Notes under the pieces: generated by a model
Database searches by the model: none
Told to the model about the DNA's origin: nothing
Seen by the model: only the letters and a program-made list of their open reading frames with translations
Translations under genes and position numbers: made by a program
Part shown: piece after piece, positions 40,841 through 49,861 of the stretch
How the letters are laid out: the number at the start of each line of letters is the position of its first letter
How positions within the stretch are numbered: position 1 is the stretch's first letter
Assembly: GCA_964461135.1 (NCBI GenBank)
Contig: CAYWTB010000024.1
Location: 1-54,281, forward strand
Source: RQOF01 sp964461135
GTDB lineage: Bacteria > Calditrichota > Calditrichia > RBG-13-44-9
Length of the DNA stretch: 54,281 bases
Direction: 5' to 3'

Positions 40841-43693
40841 CTATCGCATGAGAATCATTTTTTTCACGCTGCCGTATTCACCCGCTTTCATCTTGCAGAA
40901 GTAAATTCCGCTGGGAGAGGAAAGGCCATAATCATTATGCCCATCCCATTTCAGACTATGGGATCCGGCATTGAAATTACCGTCGTACAACGTTTTAACC
41001 ACCTGGCCCAGGGTATTGTATATGGTCAGAGTTACTTTCCCTGAGGTTGGCAAATCAAAACTGAGGGTGGTTTCGGGATTGAAGGGATTCGGATAGTTCT
41101 GGTACAGCATGTAACTTACCGGAATAGTCTTACCCTCTTTACCCTTGATTCCTACGTAGGGATTATCTGCGGGAGCACCGGGGGAGTGATAAATACCGGG
41201 AGCTGCCTGGGTGTGCAGATCCCACAGGCCGGTAAGATCCGGATTGCGGGTCACTGACTGCGCAACGGCGCCTGTGATGGTTTGATCTCCAACGGTATTC
41301 GGGGGTTCGGTTTTAATGGCCACAGTGGAAACTGGGGTAGCGGTGCCCCAGTAAATCTCGGCAATAGTGTCATTGTTGGCCGGATTTACCACTACCACAT
41401 TATCAGCCGCACTCAGTAAATTGGTGCTTGTTAAATCCGCAAAGCCGGAATCGGCTTCACCCGGTTTGGAAGCGAACATCTGTAAAGATGGCGGAAATTG
41501 AGAACCGAATCCATCCGGACCCACTCCGCCAAATACCACCGTGTATTCACCGGGATTGAGCACTACGCTGCCCGGGAAGGTGAATACAAGGTATCCGCCT
41601 CTGCGTAGTATCTGGTATCCACTGATATCCAGAGGTTCCGCACCGGTATTTACCAGCTCGACGAATTCATCCCCGCGTGGACTCCTGGTGCCATCGCCGT
41701 TGGCATCCCCTTCATTGATATCGGGAGTGCCGGCGTCATCCCGGGTAACATCCCACATCAATTCGTTGATCACCAGGGGGGAGGGAGGTGTTTGAGGAAT
41801 AGTCCCAAAAACGTAACCATTCTGGCCAGCAAGGTATCCGGTAGCCTCATCCTTCCATGCCATGGCTTGTAGCGTGATTCCAACAGCTTCCGAGGGGACC
41901 TCCTGCTGGATCCAGGTTGCACCGGCGTCTGTCGATTTATATAATGCGCCATCTTCACCACAGATATACCCTGTGGTATCATTCACAAAATGGATCCGGT
42001 AAAGGTCGGGATCATCACCGGGTGAATTGACGTTAGCTAACAGAGTATCCTCTACCCAATTGTCACCTCCATCAGTGGTCTTAAAGAGATAACCACTGGA
42101 AGCGCTAATAAATCCGGTGGTGTTGTCCAGGAAGAATATATTTCGCATAGTTTGGCTACCGAAATCGATAACCTCACTCCAGGAAGAACCACCGTCGTTT
42201 GATTTGTATATTTTTCCGCTGGAAGCAGCAATGATGCCGGTGTTAGCATCGATAAAATAGCAGTCATACAGGGTCGAAGTAGCACCGATATATCCTTCCG
42301 TCCAGGTTTCTCCTCCATCAGTGGTGGACTGTATGATTCCGCTGCTGCCACCGGCCAGTCCATTATTGGCATCGATGAAATAGATAAAATTGTATGTTTT
42401 GTTGGTTCCAAAACCATAGCTGGTAGGCTTTAAAGACCAGGATTGCCCGGCATCGGTGGTTTTTCCAATCATTCCATCCCCTCCAGAGAAGAAGCCAGTG
42501 TTGTCATCCAGGAAAAAGACGTCATTAATTGCGCCCATCTGACCAGGGACGGGAGTAACAGGATGGGACCAGTTTTGGCCATCATCCTCGGATACAGTAA
42601 TTTCACCGCCGCTGATAGAGCCTATGAAAACTTTATTAGAGGTGGTTACCATATCCCACCAGGACAAATTGGGCCAGGGAATCAGGGGATTAAAAGTCTG
42701 ACCGGCATCGCTACTTTCAAATAGTTGGGCATATGTACAGTAAAAATAGACATGATTATCATCGAAAGCCTTAATATACTCAACAGTAGTAGTGGTACTA
42801 AAAGCCAGAGTATCCCAATTTGCTCCGGCATCACTGCTATAGTATATTCTGCCGTTACTGTCCCCACACCAGATATGGTCTCCAATTGCACCGATACTAT
42901 AGAATATCTTATATAAGGCACCAAATATATTGGCAACATTAGTCCAACTTACACCGTAATCAGTACTTTTAAAAACGGTTCCATGGTATCCGGCAATATA
43001 GGCGGTACCATTGGGCAGACCGACACAGTCGTATTGGCGTAGACTAATTCCCGGGCCTGGAAAAGGGGCATTAATCGTATTCCAGGTGGTACCTCCATCC
43101 GTTGTTGAGAAAATGTAGCCATCATTTGAATTACTCATGGCAAACGCGGAATCCGCATTAAATGCATGGATCCTGTCAAGATCTGAAGCCGAAGCCGGGA
43201 TAGTTTGATCGGTCCAGGTTGAACCCCCATCGGTCGACTTCAAAATGGCACCGTCATCCCCACTTACATAAATTGTATTGGCGTCAACTGGTGAGATAGA
43301 TTGTAGATGAGAAGTGGTAATGAGAGTGTCAGGGGACTGATCTGTCCATGTAAATCCCCCATCTGTGGTTTTCCATATCAGACCGTTATCACCCACTACC
43401 CAACCGGTGTTGGAATCCAGGAAGAAAGGAGCGTTGAACGTAGTATCGGCTCCTGGCGGTAATGTAAACAATACTTCCCAGGTCTGGCCTGCATCATTGG
43501 TATGAAGAATGGCTACGGGTTGGACAGTGCCTACTCCACCAACAATCCAACCTTCGTTGGGAGTCAGGAAAAAGACATTATCCAGAGCGCCAATCAGAGG
43601 TTGCGTAGGTTCCTTGATAATCTGCCAGTCACTCTGCGCCAGGAGCAGGCTTCCCAAAGTAAGTAAAACTACCAGTAAATAGTTAATTTTCAT
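40841..43693 (-). CDS. Secreted YCF48/BNR-repeat protein with lamin-tail domain and T9SS sorting domain
   Basis: A 950-residue surface protein. A signal peptide (1-19) is followed by about a dozen YCF48/BNR-type propeller repeats (about 25-640) with the words DAGQTWEVL, TTDGGFTWTDQ, SDAGANWDTL and FFLDSNTGWVVGD. A lamin-tail domain follows (about 650-760: VINELMWDV, DEFVELVNTGAEPLDISGY, NPGEYTVVFGG), then a linker and a type-A T9SS sorting domain (about 860-950; NYPNPFNP, KVTLTIYNTLGQ, SGIYFCKM, ending KKMILMR). The start has AAGGAGG upstream. It lies 39 bases after the beta-barrel gene, so it joins the locus 2 operon, whose lipoprotein also has a lamin-tail-like domain. Confidence 0.88.
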   Translation of the reverse strand: MKINYLLVVLLTLGSLLLAQSDWQIIKEPTQPLIGALDNVFFLTPNEGWIVGGVGTVQPVAILHTNDAGQTWEVLFTLPPGADTTFNAPFFLDSNTGWVVGDNGLIWKTTDGGFTWTDQSPDTLITTSHLQSISPVDANTIYVSGDDGAILKSTDGGSTWTDQTIPASASDLDRIHAFNADSAFAMSNSNDGYIFSTTDGGTTWNTINAPFPGPGISLRQYDCVGLPNGTAYIAGYHGTVFKSTDYGVSWTNVANIFGALYKIFYSIGAIGDHIWCGDSNGRIYYSSDAGANWDTLAFSTTTTVEYIKAFDDNHVYFYCTYAQLFESSDAGQTFNPLIPWPNLSWWDMVTTSNKVFIGSISGGEITVSEDDGQNWSHPVTPVPGQMGAINDVFFLDDNTGFFSGGDGMIGKTTDAGQSWSLKPTSYGFGTNKTYNFIYFIDANNGLAGGSSGIIQSTTDGGETWTEGYIGATSTLYDCYFIDANTGIIAASSGKIYKSNDGGSSWSEVIDFGSQTMRNIFFLDNTTGFISASSGYLFKTTDGGDNWVEDTLLANVNSPGDDPDLYRIHFVNDTTGYICGEDGALYKSTDAGATWIQQEVPSEAVGITLQAMAWKDEATGYLAGQNGYVFGTIPQTPPSPLVINELMWDVTRDDAGTPDINEGDANGDGTRSPRGDEFVELVNTGAEPLDISGYQILRRGGYLVFTFPGSVVLNPGEYTVVFGGVGPDGFGSQFPPSLQMFASKPGEADSGFADLTSTNLLSAADNVVVVNPANNDTIAEIYWGTATPVSTVAIKTEPPNTVGDQTITGAVAQSVTRNPDLTGLWDLHTQAAPGIYHSPGAPADNPYVGIKGKEGKTIPVSYMLYQNYPNPFNPETTLSFDLPTSGKVTLTIYNTLGQVVKTLYDGNFNAGSHSLKWDGHNDYGLSSPSGIYFCKMKAGEYGSVKKMILMR

Positions 43694-43732
43694 AATAACT
43701 CCTCCTTAAATTAGTGAAAGTTTTTTCATTAA

Positions 43733-45265
43733 TTAGATAATAAAGAATTTTAATGAAATGGTCAATATAATTTTGTTTCTGTTGTAAAATTTTCCAACGG
43801 TTTGGGATGCAAGAGTATGCAGGTAATTAAAAGAAAATTCAGTATCAAAGACAGGTCCGTAATGATATGTAAACTGCAGACCTCCCCCCAAATCGGCTGA
43901 TCTGCCGGTAAAATAATCATAGGGTCGAATGAACAGATAATCAAAAAATTCGGTGTATTTATTATCTGTTCTGGTATTATGGTAAACAAAATATTTTTTT
44001 AAACCACCCCAGATTTTATTGTCCCAGCGTGCTGATAGGTGCAGATTTGCGGCGAGCAACAGGGAGGCGGCGTGATACTGAAAGCGATACAGGTTTTCCG
44101 TCATGCGGTCCTCAAACTGATTGCGGTAATGCTCATACTCCAGCTGGAGGAACAGACTGTTTTTGGCTTTCACTATTTTTTTTATTCCGGCTGAGACCCG
44201 GTGTTTTTCAAAAGAACGGCTAATGGCAATAGTACTGAATTCCGGTAGCTCAGCTTCATAATTCAGATAATCCAGGTTATATGCTAATTGCCATATGTCG
44301 CCGTTTCCTGTGGTATACTCACCCAGCAATTTGCCGTTTAGAGACTGAATCTTCAATTGACCCTGATCCTGCGGCTGGGACCCGCCATCCACGATTTTTC
44401 CCCGGCTGACGGCATAACCGACGTTTCCCAGTACTTTTAAGCGGTTGGAAAATACCTTGCGGAGATGAGGATTAACGGTATGACCATGATAATCAAAGAG
44501 CCGTTCTTCTGAGGTTTTTCCCCTCAAAATGACCGGCAGATCACTGAAGCGAAATTTGAACAGTAGGGGGGTAAGGTTCTGATCCAGATTATAGCGGCTG
44601 ATTTCCACTTTTTCCTGCTCATCATAGTAACGGTAAGCCAGACCGAGCGACCAGTTCTTCCAGCGGTGTTGGATACCCAGCTTGACATGAATATCCCGGT
44701 GGCGGTTTTCCGGCTTGGGGAATACCTGCTTGAGCCGTTGGTCCACATTGTAATATATTCCAATGCCTGTAGAGAGGGACCTGGAAAACTGATGAGCCCA
44801 CTCACCGTTCCAGAACAGGCCGCTCAGAATAAAATCTCCCGTGCTGCTGTCAGCCAGAAGTATGGAATTTATTTGAAGAAGTCGGGTCTGGTGGAGCCAC
44901 ATGACGGAATAATCCGCCAGCCTCTGGTAACCGAAATACCCTTTAAACATATCTCTGACAGTAAGCGGTTTCACCAATTGAATATAATATTGCCCGGCAT
45001 CGGATTTCTGGGGGTCAAAGGGTAACCGGTACTCTCCTGAAACAAAATTGAAATTACCGCCGGTTTGAAGTGAGAAAGCATTTTCATCTTCAGACAATCC
45101 GGCAATATTACCGGAAAAACGGTAAAAATTGGTTTTATTCCGAATGGAATCCTGCAGTACTGGCTGAAATGCTAATTCATGGTCCGGATCATACTGCAAC
45201 CATTGCGCCGGAAGCAGTGCTGTCAGTAATAAAACCAGAGCTGCCGATTTCAATAAATATTTCAT
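43733..45265 (-). CDS. Outer-membrane beta-barrel protein (DUF6850-like), locus 2
   Basis: A 510-residue exported protein: signal (1-20), then strands rich in Tyr, Trp and Arg (WNGEWAHQFSRSLSTGIGIY, KNWSLGLAYRYYDEQE, SLFLQLEYEHYRNQFED) and a C-terminal strand ISLKFFII. It is the counterpart of the 18455-19912 protein. It follows the lamin-tail lipoprotein by 9 bases and precedes the T9SS cargo by 39. Likely an outer-membrane barrel; function unknown. Confidence 0.72.
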   Translation of the reverse strand: MKYLLKSAALVLLLTALLPAQWLQYDPDHELAFQPVLQDSIRNKTNFYRFSGNIAGLSEDENAFSLQTGGNFNFVSGEYRLPFDPQKSDAGQYYIQLVKPLTVRDMFKGYFGYQRLADYSVMWLHQTRLLQINSILLADSSTGDFILSGLFWNGEWAHQFSRSLSTGIGIYYNVDQRLKQVFPKPENRHRDIHVKLGIQHRWKNWSLGLAYRYYDEQEKVEISRYNLDQNLTPLLFKFRFSDLPVILRGKTSEERLFDYHGHTVNPHLRKVFSNRLKVLGNVGYAVSRGKIVDGGSQPQDQGQLKIQSLNGKLLGEYTTGNGDIWQLAYNLDYLNYEAELPEFSTIAISRSFEKHRVSAGIKKIVKAKNSLFLQLEYEHYRNQFEDRMTENLYRFQYHAASLLLAANLHLSARWDNKIWGGLKKYFVYHNTRTDNKYTEFFDYLFIRPYDYFTGRSADLGGGLQFTYHYGPVFDTEFSFNYLHTLASQTVGKFYNRNKIILTISLKFFII

Positions 45266-45274
45266 ATCAAAGAC

Positions 45275-46462
45275 TCACTCTAAACTTCCCGGAGATGGTG
45301 TATTCAGAACCTGGAAATCAATACTGCTGTTATTGTTATCCATCAGAACTTTCAATCCATCCACTTCTTTAAATACTTTGCGAGCCACAGATTTTCCCTG
45401 ATAACCCGGCAAGCCGCCGGTAATTCCCGCATCGATATCGTCAGACAACCGCTTAACTTCGTAATTTGTCACATCTTCCTTATATTCCACTCCATCCCAT
45501 ACACGCTGCTTGGGGACCTTGATCAAATCGAAGGGTCCGTAGGACAGGGTATCTTCCTGCTGCAGTTTAGCGAGGTAGATGGCATCATTGCGGGTGGAAT
45601 AGAGAAAATCAATACCGTATTTATGGTGAAGCTGGATCATATTCGGCACAAACGGATTATCGATGTCGTTGGATAACGGATTGTAATACTCGAAATCCGC
45701 CTGGCTCAGATCGAAGCTGTTTACGTTTTTCAACAGATGGTTTTCGGCATCCTGGGCGATGATGATGGTTTGCCCGGGTGCCACCGGATAATCGCTTCCG
45801 TTCCCGGGAAACTGGTAAAGGTGTATGGAGTACATGTAATCCGGATCCTCCTTGTATCCGTAATCCGCATCACCGATTACCATGCCGTCCAGATATTCGA
45901 TAACGGAGGAATTGTTGTATATTTCAGTGAACTGGTCATGAAAGTAGAGGGGCGGTGGCGGCGGTGCACCGTTGTAGTAAATTTCACTGATGATAAAAGG
46001 GGTACGGGGAACCTGTTTTAATAATACTCTGAAGGAATCGGCAGCTGATCCCATTTTAAAAGCGGCCTTGCTGCCCACAAGTACTTCTTCCCGCCGGTAA
46101 CCGAGATAGACCTGTACGGTATCCTCCGGATAGATTCTTTTCACACTGCAGTTGTAGAGATCCGGAACCAGATTTTCAAAATATGCCTGTCCTGAGTTGT
46201 TGGAGATACTGACATATTCCAAACCATAACTCACTGAAAAGAGGCTGACTTCGGCACCGGGTACATAAGGTTGCCGGTAGATACCTGCCGTGATATAGGA
46301 AGTATCCATTACCCCTACCCGGGCTGAAAACTGCACCGATGCCGGTTCGGTGATTTCATGACTGCAGTTGAAATTGACCGACAGCAGTAGATACAGGATG
46401 ATTATCCCGGTGCATCGCTTCGGCAGATATTTTTTGATGATATTCATTTTAAATCCATTCAA
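45275..46462 (-). CDS. Lamin-tail-like lipoprotein (DUF4876-like), locus 2
   Basis: A 395-residue probable lipoprotein (hydrophobic segment ending SVNFNC, Cys about residue 33; an internal start at 46447 would trim five residues). A regulatory-like beta domain (about 45-150) precedes the lamin-tail-like part: IISEIYYNGAPPPPPLYFHD, QFTEIYNNSSVIEYLDGMV, LYQFPGNGSDYPVAPGQTII and IDFQVLNTPSPG. The last parts align well with the 19960-21054 protein (DQYIELYNQ...YLDGM; ADFE....LS.D.DNP.VPN; STVDFEV..APTPG), so the two are paralogs. Confidence 0.75.
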   Translation of the reverse strand: MNGFKMNIIKKYLPKRCTGIIILYLLLSVNFNCSHEITEPASVQFSARVGVMDTSYITAGIYRQPYVPGAEVSLFSVSYGLEYVSISNNSGQAYFENLVPDLYNCSVKRIYPEDTVQVYLGYRREEVLVGSKAAFKMGSAADSFRVLLKQVPRTPFIISEIYYNGAPPPPPLYFHDQFTEIYNNSSVIEYLDGMVIGDADYGYKEDPDYMYSIHLYQFPGNGSDYPVAPGQTIIIAQDAENHLLKNVNSFDLSQADFEYYNPLSNDIDNPFVPNMIQLHHKYGIDFLYSTRNDAIYLAKLQQEDTLSYGPFDLIKVPKQRVWDGVEYKEDVTNYEVKRLSDDIDAGITGGLPGYQGKSVARKVFKEVDGLKVLMDNNNSSIDFQVLNTPSPGSLE

Positions 46463-46535
46463 TTGAAAACAGAAATTCCGGGGTGGTTGATCGCCCTCAA
46501 TAATCTGTTAAAATCTTGTACCATTTAGTTACCTG

Positions 46536-49325
46536 CTAGTATCGCCTGACCAGATTGACAAAATCATCAATGACCATACTGAATTCCATTCCGTAAAATA
46601 TTTCCGGATTGCGGCGCAGGTAAGAGACAGCTCCTTCCGGCACACGGTCCCGCTGAACCAGGGGCTGGTAATTGAACATGTTGTTTACAAAAAATGACAC
46701 TTCCGATCCCTTCCACAAACTTTTACTGACACGCAGGTTAATGAGCCATAAATTGGGTAATGATTCAGTCAGGAAGAGATAGGAGGATGCAGGCCGGTGA
46801 ATTCCCCGGTAGACCGGATCAGCGCGGTCTTCCTCCGGAATAGTGTAAATAGAACCATCCTTTCTCACATAACCCACGGCCAGCGAATCTTCCAGACCCT
46901 GCAGTTTATCCCTTTCAAAAGCGACCTGCTGGATAGCAACAGTAAACCATAATCCCAGCGATCTGGCCATGGTATCCAGGCGGTAATGAATGATCAGATT
47001 ATCCGACCAGCTGCCCACCGGATTCCAGAAGGGCCGGATCTCTTCCTGCAGATAGGGATCTTTTCGAAGGGTGGATGCATACTCGAAATGATTATTCTGC
47101 CACCAGCTTTTGGTATAATGATAAGCCGCATCAATGCGGATAATGGTATTAATGACCGGTATCTGCCTGGTAGTCACCGCCAGTTCTATACCCCTGGAGC
47201 TGGATTCCACTGAATTTATGGCCTCACGATAATCCAGCAGCAAGGTATCTCGGGGAATGGCCGGTTCCGCTGCAGGCCAGTCGGGCCGGTAATATTGAGG
47301 AAGTGAGACCGGAATAAATCCGGAAAGATCGAAACCGTTATGCATTTTCTCGCTGAATCCGGTGATGGAAAAACCGATATTTCCGATTTTCTGATCGATG
47401 CTGAGCTCATATTTATCCTGGGAAAATGCTTTAATATCCCGGTTGGTACGGTCATAAATATAGGTGGTCACAATAGCCAGCCGGTTTTCGGGAACGTTGG
47501 GATCATAATACATGGAATCCACTACATCGAAATATACAGGATTGGGATATATCATGCTGAGTGGCGGCACTTTTACATTTCTGCCGTATCCCATGCGGAG
47601 CTGGGTATTTTTACTCACGTGCTGGATAAAGTTGATGCGCGGACTCAAAAATGTTCCGTAGCGGGATTCAATCGGCGATTTCCTTTCCTGCAGAAAGGTG
47701 GGGTTCCATTTATAGGGATCCAGCATTTCCAGGCGCAGTCCCAGCTGCAGGTTAAAATCACGCCAGATGTGACCCACTATTTCGTCCTGAATATAGAGTG
47801 TATACTGACCTAATCCTGGAATATCATCGTATCGCCTAGGGCGGTCCCCTTCATTATCGGTTACCTGGGGCGGTCTGGAGGGATCAAAATCTCTACCCGA
47901 GCCGTTGTTGAACTCATATTGAACATTTAAGCCTGTCTGCCAGATATGTAAGAAACCGCCGGTCTGTGTTTGTGAATTATATTCCAGGCGACCAAACAGA
48001 TTCCAGGCTCTTCCTCTAACCCGCAATTGAGTTTGATAATAGGAAACAAACAAACCCTCCTGCGTTCCGGGAACCATCCGGTCACTGATGACCCCGGCAT
48101 CCCGGCTGATGTATTTTTTATAATAGGAATCCTGGCGGTCCATGGTGATTCCCAGAATGGACTCCAGTTTTTTATGTGTGTTCCAGTTATAGCGCATAAC
48201 TGTGTTCCAGCGGGCGGTGTAATCACGAGTATATCGTTCTGTCGCAAACAAGTCTCCTTCCTGTACATCCTGTTCATCAAAAGTGCGGATATAATAAAAT
48301 CGGTTCCCCCAGAACAATTTTTTCTGAGCGAAATAATTCTCCAGGCTCAGCTGCCCGGCCAGCCGGCTATAAGAATCACCACTGATACGGATATCGCGGA
48401 GGCTGTTGGCATAATTTAAATTAAAGTTTATATTCATACTTTCCCAGCCATGGCCACCGCTGGCATTCAACTCTTTATTGCGCGGATTGAATTTGTATTT
48501 CATCCGGTAGGGTACATATCCGCTTGCAGTGTTCACCAGAATGGTTCCACTGCTTAAGTCGCCGTATTTTGCCGGTGGTATACCCCTGATTACTTCCACC
48601 GAACGGATATTTTCGGCCGGAATACGTCGCAGATCTATCCCGGAATTCACTGTAATGCGGTAGGTGGCACCGTCATTCAATTTTGTATCCAGCTGCATAT
48701 TGGCATTATTAGACAAGGGAATATCATCCACTACCACCTGGGTGCCCAGAGAGGCATTACGGTCCGCTTCGTCATCGGTCGGCGTCTGCCTCAGGCTGAT
48801 CTGCTTGACATCCTCCAGGCCGGGATTGGTAAATTTCTGCCCGGGAATCAGTTCCAGCACATCCCCCAGACTGGAGGCCTGCAGATGCTCTATTTCTCCT
48901 GACGAAATCGTAGTGATGGTGGCAGCATTCTCCGGAAGCAAATCCCTTTCTGCAGAAACTTCAATCCCGCCGATATAAAATTTTTCACCCTCTTCTGCAC
49001 TCTTCTGCAGGAAAAATTGTTTGTATACCACTTCACCGGCTATAACCGGCAGCCCAAGGAAGATGGTGCGTCCATATCCCGGAGCTTGTAAAATAAGGGT
49101 ATAGGTTCCTTCCGGAATTTTCCTGAATTCAAACAGGCCTTTCTTAGTGGTATATCTGACACTATCCAGCTCGCTGATCTTGATTAAAACCTGCGGGATA
49201 CCACTGTTTTTTTCCACATCAATGACTTTGCCGGCCAATCCACCGCTCATCTGAGCAAAAGCCACATAATGAAAAATGAGAAGGAAGCACAGACTGAAAA
49301 GAATAATATTAATTTTTATACACAT
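46536..49325 (-). CDS. TonB-dependent receptor with carboxypeptidase-regulatory domain, locus 2
   Basis: A 929-residue outer-membrane receptor: signal (1-24), regulatory domain (about 28-110; GKVIDVEKNSGIPQVLIKIS, GLFEFRKIPEGTY), plug (about 120-280; SSGEIEHLQASSLGDVLELI, TQVVVDDIPLSNNANMQ, VEVIRGIPPAKYGDLSSGT) and barrel ending NPEIFYGMEFSMVIDDF. The EIEHLQA.SLGDVL.LIPG and IPLSNN.N blocks are shared with the locus 1 receptor, showing common descent. It heads a four-gene run: receptor, lipoprotein, barrel, T9SS cargo. No SusD-like gene is seen. Substrate unknown. Confidence 0.88.
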   Translation of the reverse strand: MCIKINIILFSLCFLLIFHYVAFAQMSGGLAGKVIDVEKNSGIPQVLIKISELDSVRYTTKKGLFEFRKIPEGTYTLILQAPGYGRTIFLGLPVIAGEVVYKQFFLQKSAEEGEKFYIGGIEVSAERDLLPENAATITTISSGEIEHLQASSLGDVLELIPGQKFTNPGLEDVKQISLRQTPTDDEADRNASLGTQVVVDDIPLSNNANMQLDTKLNDGATYRITVNSGIDLRRIPAENIRSVEVIRGIPPAKYGDLSSGTILVNTASGYVPYRMKYKFNPRNKELNASGGHGWESMNINFNLNYANSLRDIRISGDSYSRLAGQLSLENYFAQKKLFWGNRFYYIRTFDEQDVQEGDLFATERYTRDYTARWNTVMRYNWNTHKKLESILGITMDRQDSYYKKYISRDAGVISDRMVPGTQEGLFVSYYQTQLRVRGRAWNLFGRLEYNSQTQTGGFLHIWQTGLNVQYEFNNGSGRDFDPSRPPQVTDNEGDRPRRYDDIPGLGQYTLYIQDEIVGHIWRDFNLQLGLRLEMLDPYKWNPTFLQERKSPIESRYGTFLSPRINFIQHVSKNTQLRMGYGRNVKVPPLSMIYPNPVYFDVVDSMYYDPNVPENRLAIVTTYIYDRTNRDIKAFSQDKYELSIDQKIGNIGFSITGFSEKMHNGFDLSGFIPVSLPQYYRPDWPAAEPAIPRDTLLLDYREAINSVESSSRGIELAVTTRQIPVINTIIRIDAAYHYTKSWWQNNHFEYASTLRKDPYLQEEIRPFWNPVGSWSDNLIIHYRLDTMARSLGLWFTVAIQQVAFERDKLQGLEDSLAVGYVRKDGSIYTIPEEDRADPVYRGIHRPASSYLFLTESLPNLWLINLRVSKSLWKGSEVSFFVNNMFNYQPLVQRDRVPEGAVSYLRRNPEIFYGMEFSMVIDDFVNLVRRY

Positions 49326-49861
49326 TATAAATTAGGAAAATTATTTACGATGAGGATTGTATCATTTCCTCTCCGGATTTGTTTCCGGAATGCCGGACTT
49401 TTTCCAGCGGGTGGTTTGTATGCCCTCGCTCCTTATAAATTATTTAACACTTTTATTTTAGTTTTCTTGCATAATTTTTTGACTTAATAAAAATAATTGA
49501 GGTATGTTTCCCCGTAGAAGGTGCCGGGCTTAAAGGCCAAAGGCTCAAGGCAAAAGGGCAAAGATGGCAGTTGGCCCGTCTAAAGCCCTGCCTGCAGCAG
49601 GCAGGCGGACAGGCCGGGCAGACAGTAGGCAGTTGGCAAATGGGGTCGAAGAATTCCACGAAGTGAGTTTCGATGAAGCCTTGATCCTTTGTCCTTTAGA
49701 CTCTGTGACTTCTTCCTTGTCCCTTTTCCCACTGAAACCTGGTACCTTGTTCCTTGGGTCCGGAACCTCCTGGTGCACGTTGACTGCTGCTTTAAAAAAA
49801 CTTTTGATATCTTATTCCCGTATACACTTTTAAATTTGAAAAAAAGTCGCAGAGGATATTT
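49326..49861. other. Intergenic region with short-word repeats and a mini-element copy
   Basis: No gene. It carries degenerate words (AAAGGCCAAAGGCTCAAGGC; TTGATCCTTTGTCCTTTAGA; CTTGTTCCTTGGGTCC) and a CCCGTCTAAAGCC element (49575-49614). It should also hold divergent promoters for the locus 2 receptor and the phosphatase gene; none is obvious. Confidence 0.6.
49576..49627 (+). repeat. CCGTCTAAAGCC mini-element, second full copy
   Basis: The core matches the 39-bp element at 33290-33328 with one difference (GGACAGGC for GGGCAGGC). It is bounded by GGCAGTTGGC at 49566-49575 and 49628-49637. Because GCAGTTGGC-like words are common in this type of DNA, the flanking repeat may not be a true target duplication here. 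Confidence 0.6.

Noticed and set aside
49564..49833. 89-codon plus-strand frame ahead of the phosphatase
   Set aside because: It is made of short-word repeats and the mini-element; the translation has no protein-like pattern.
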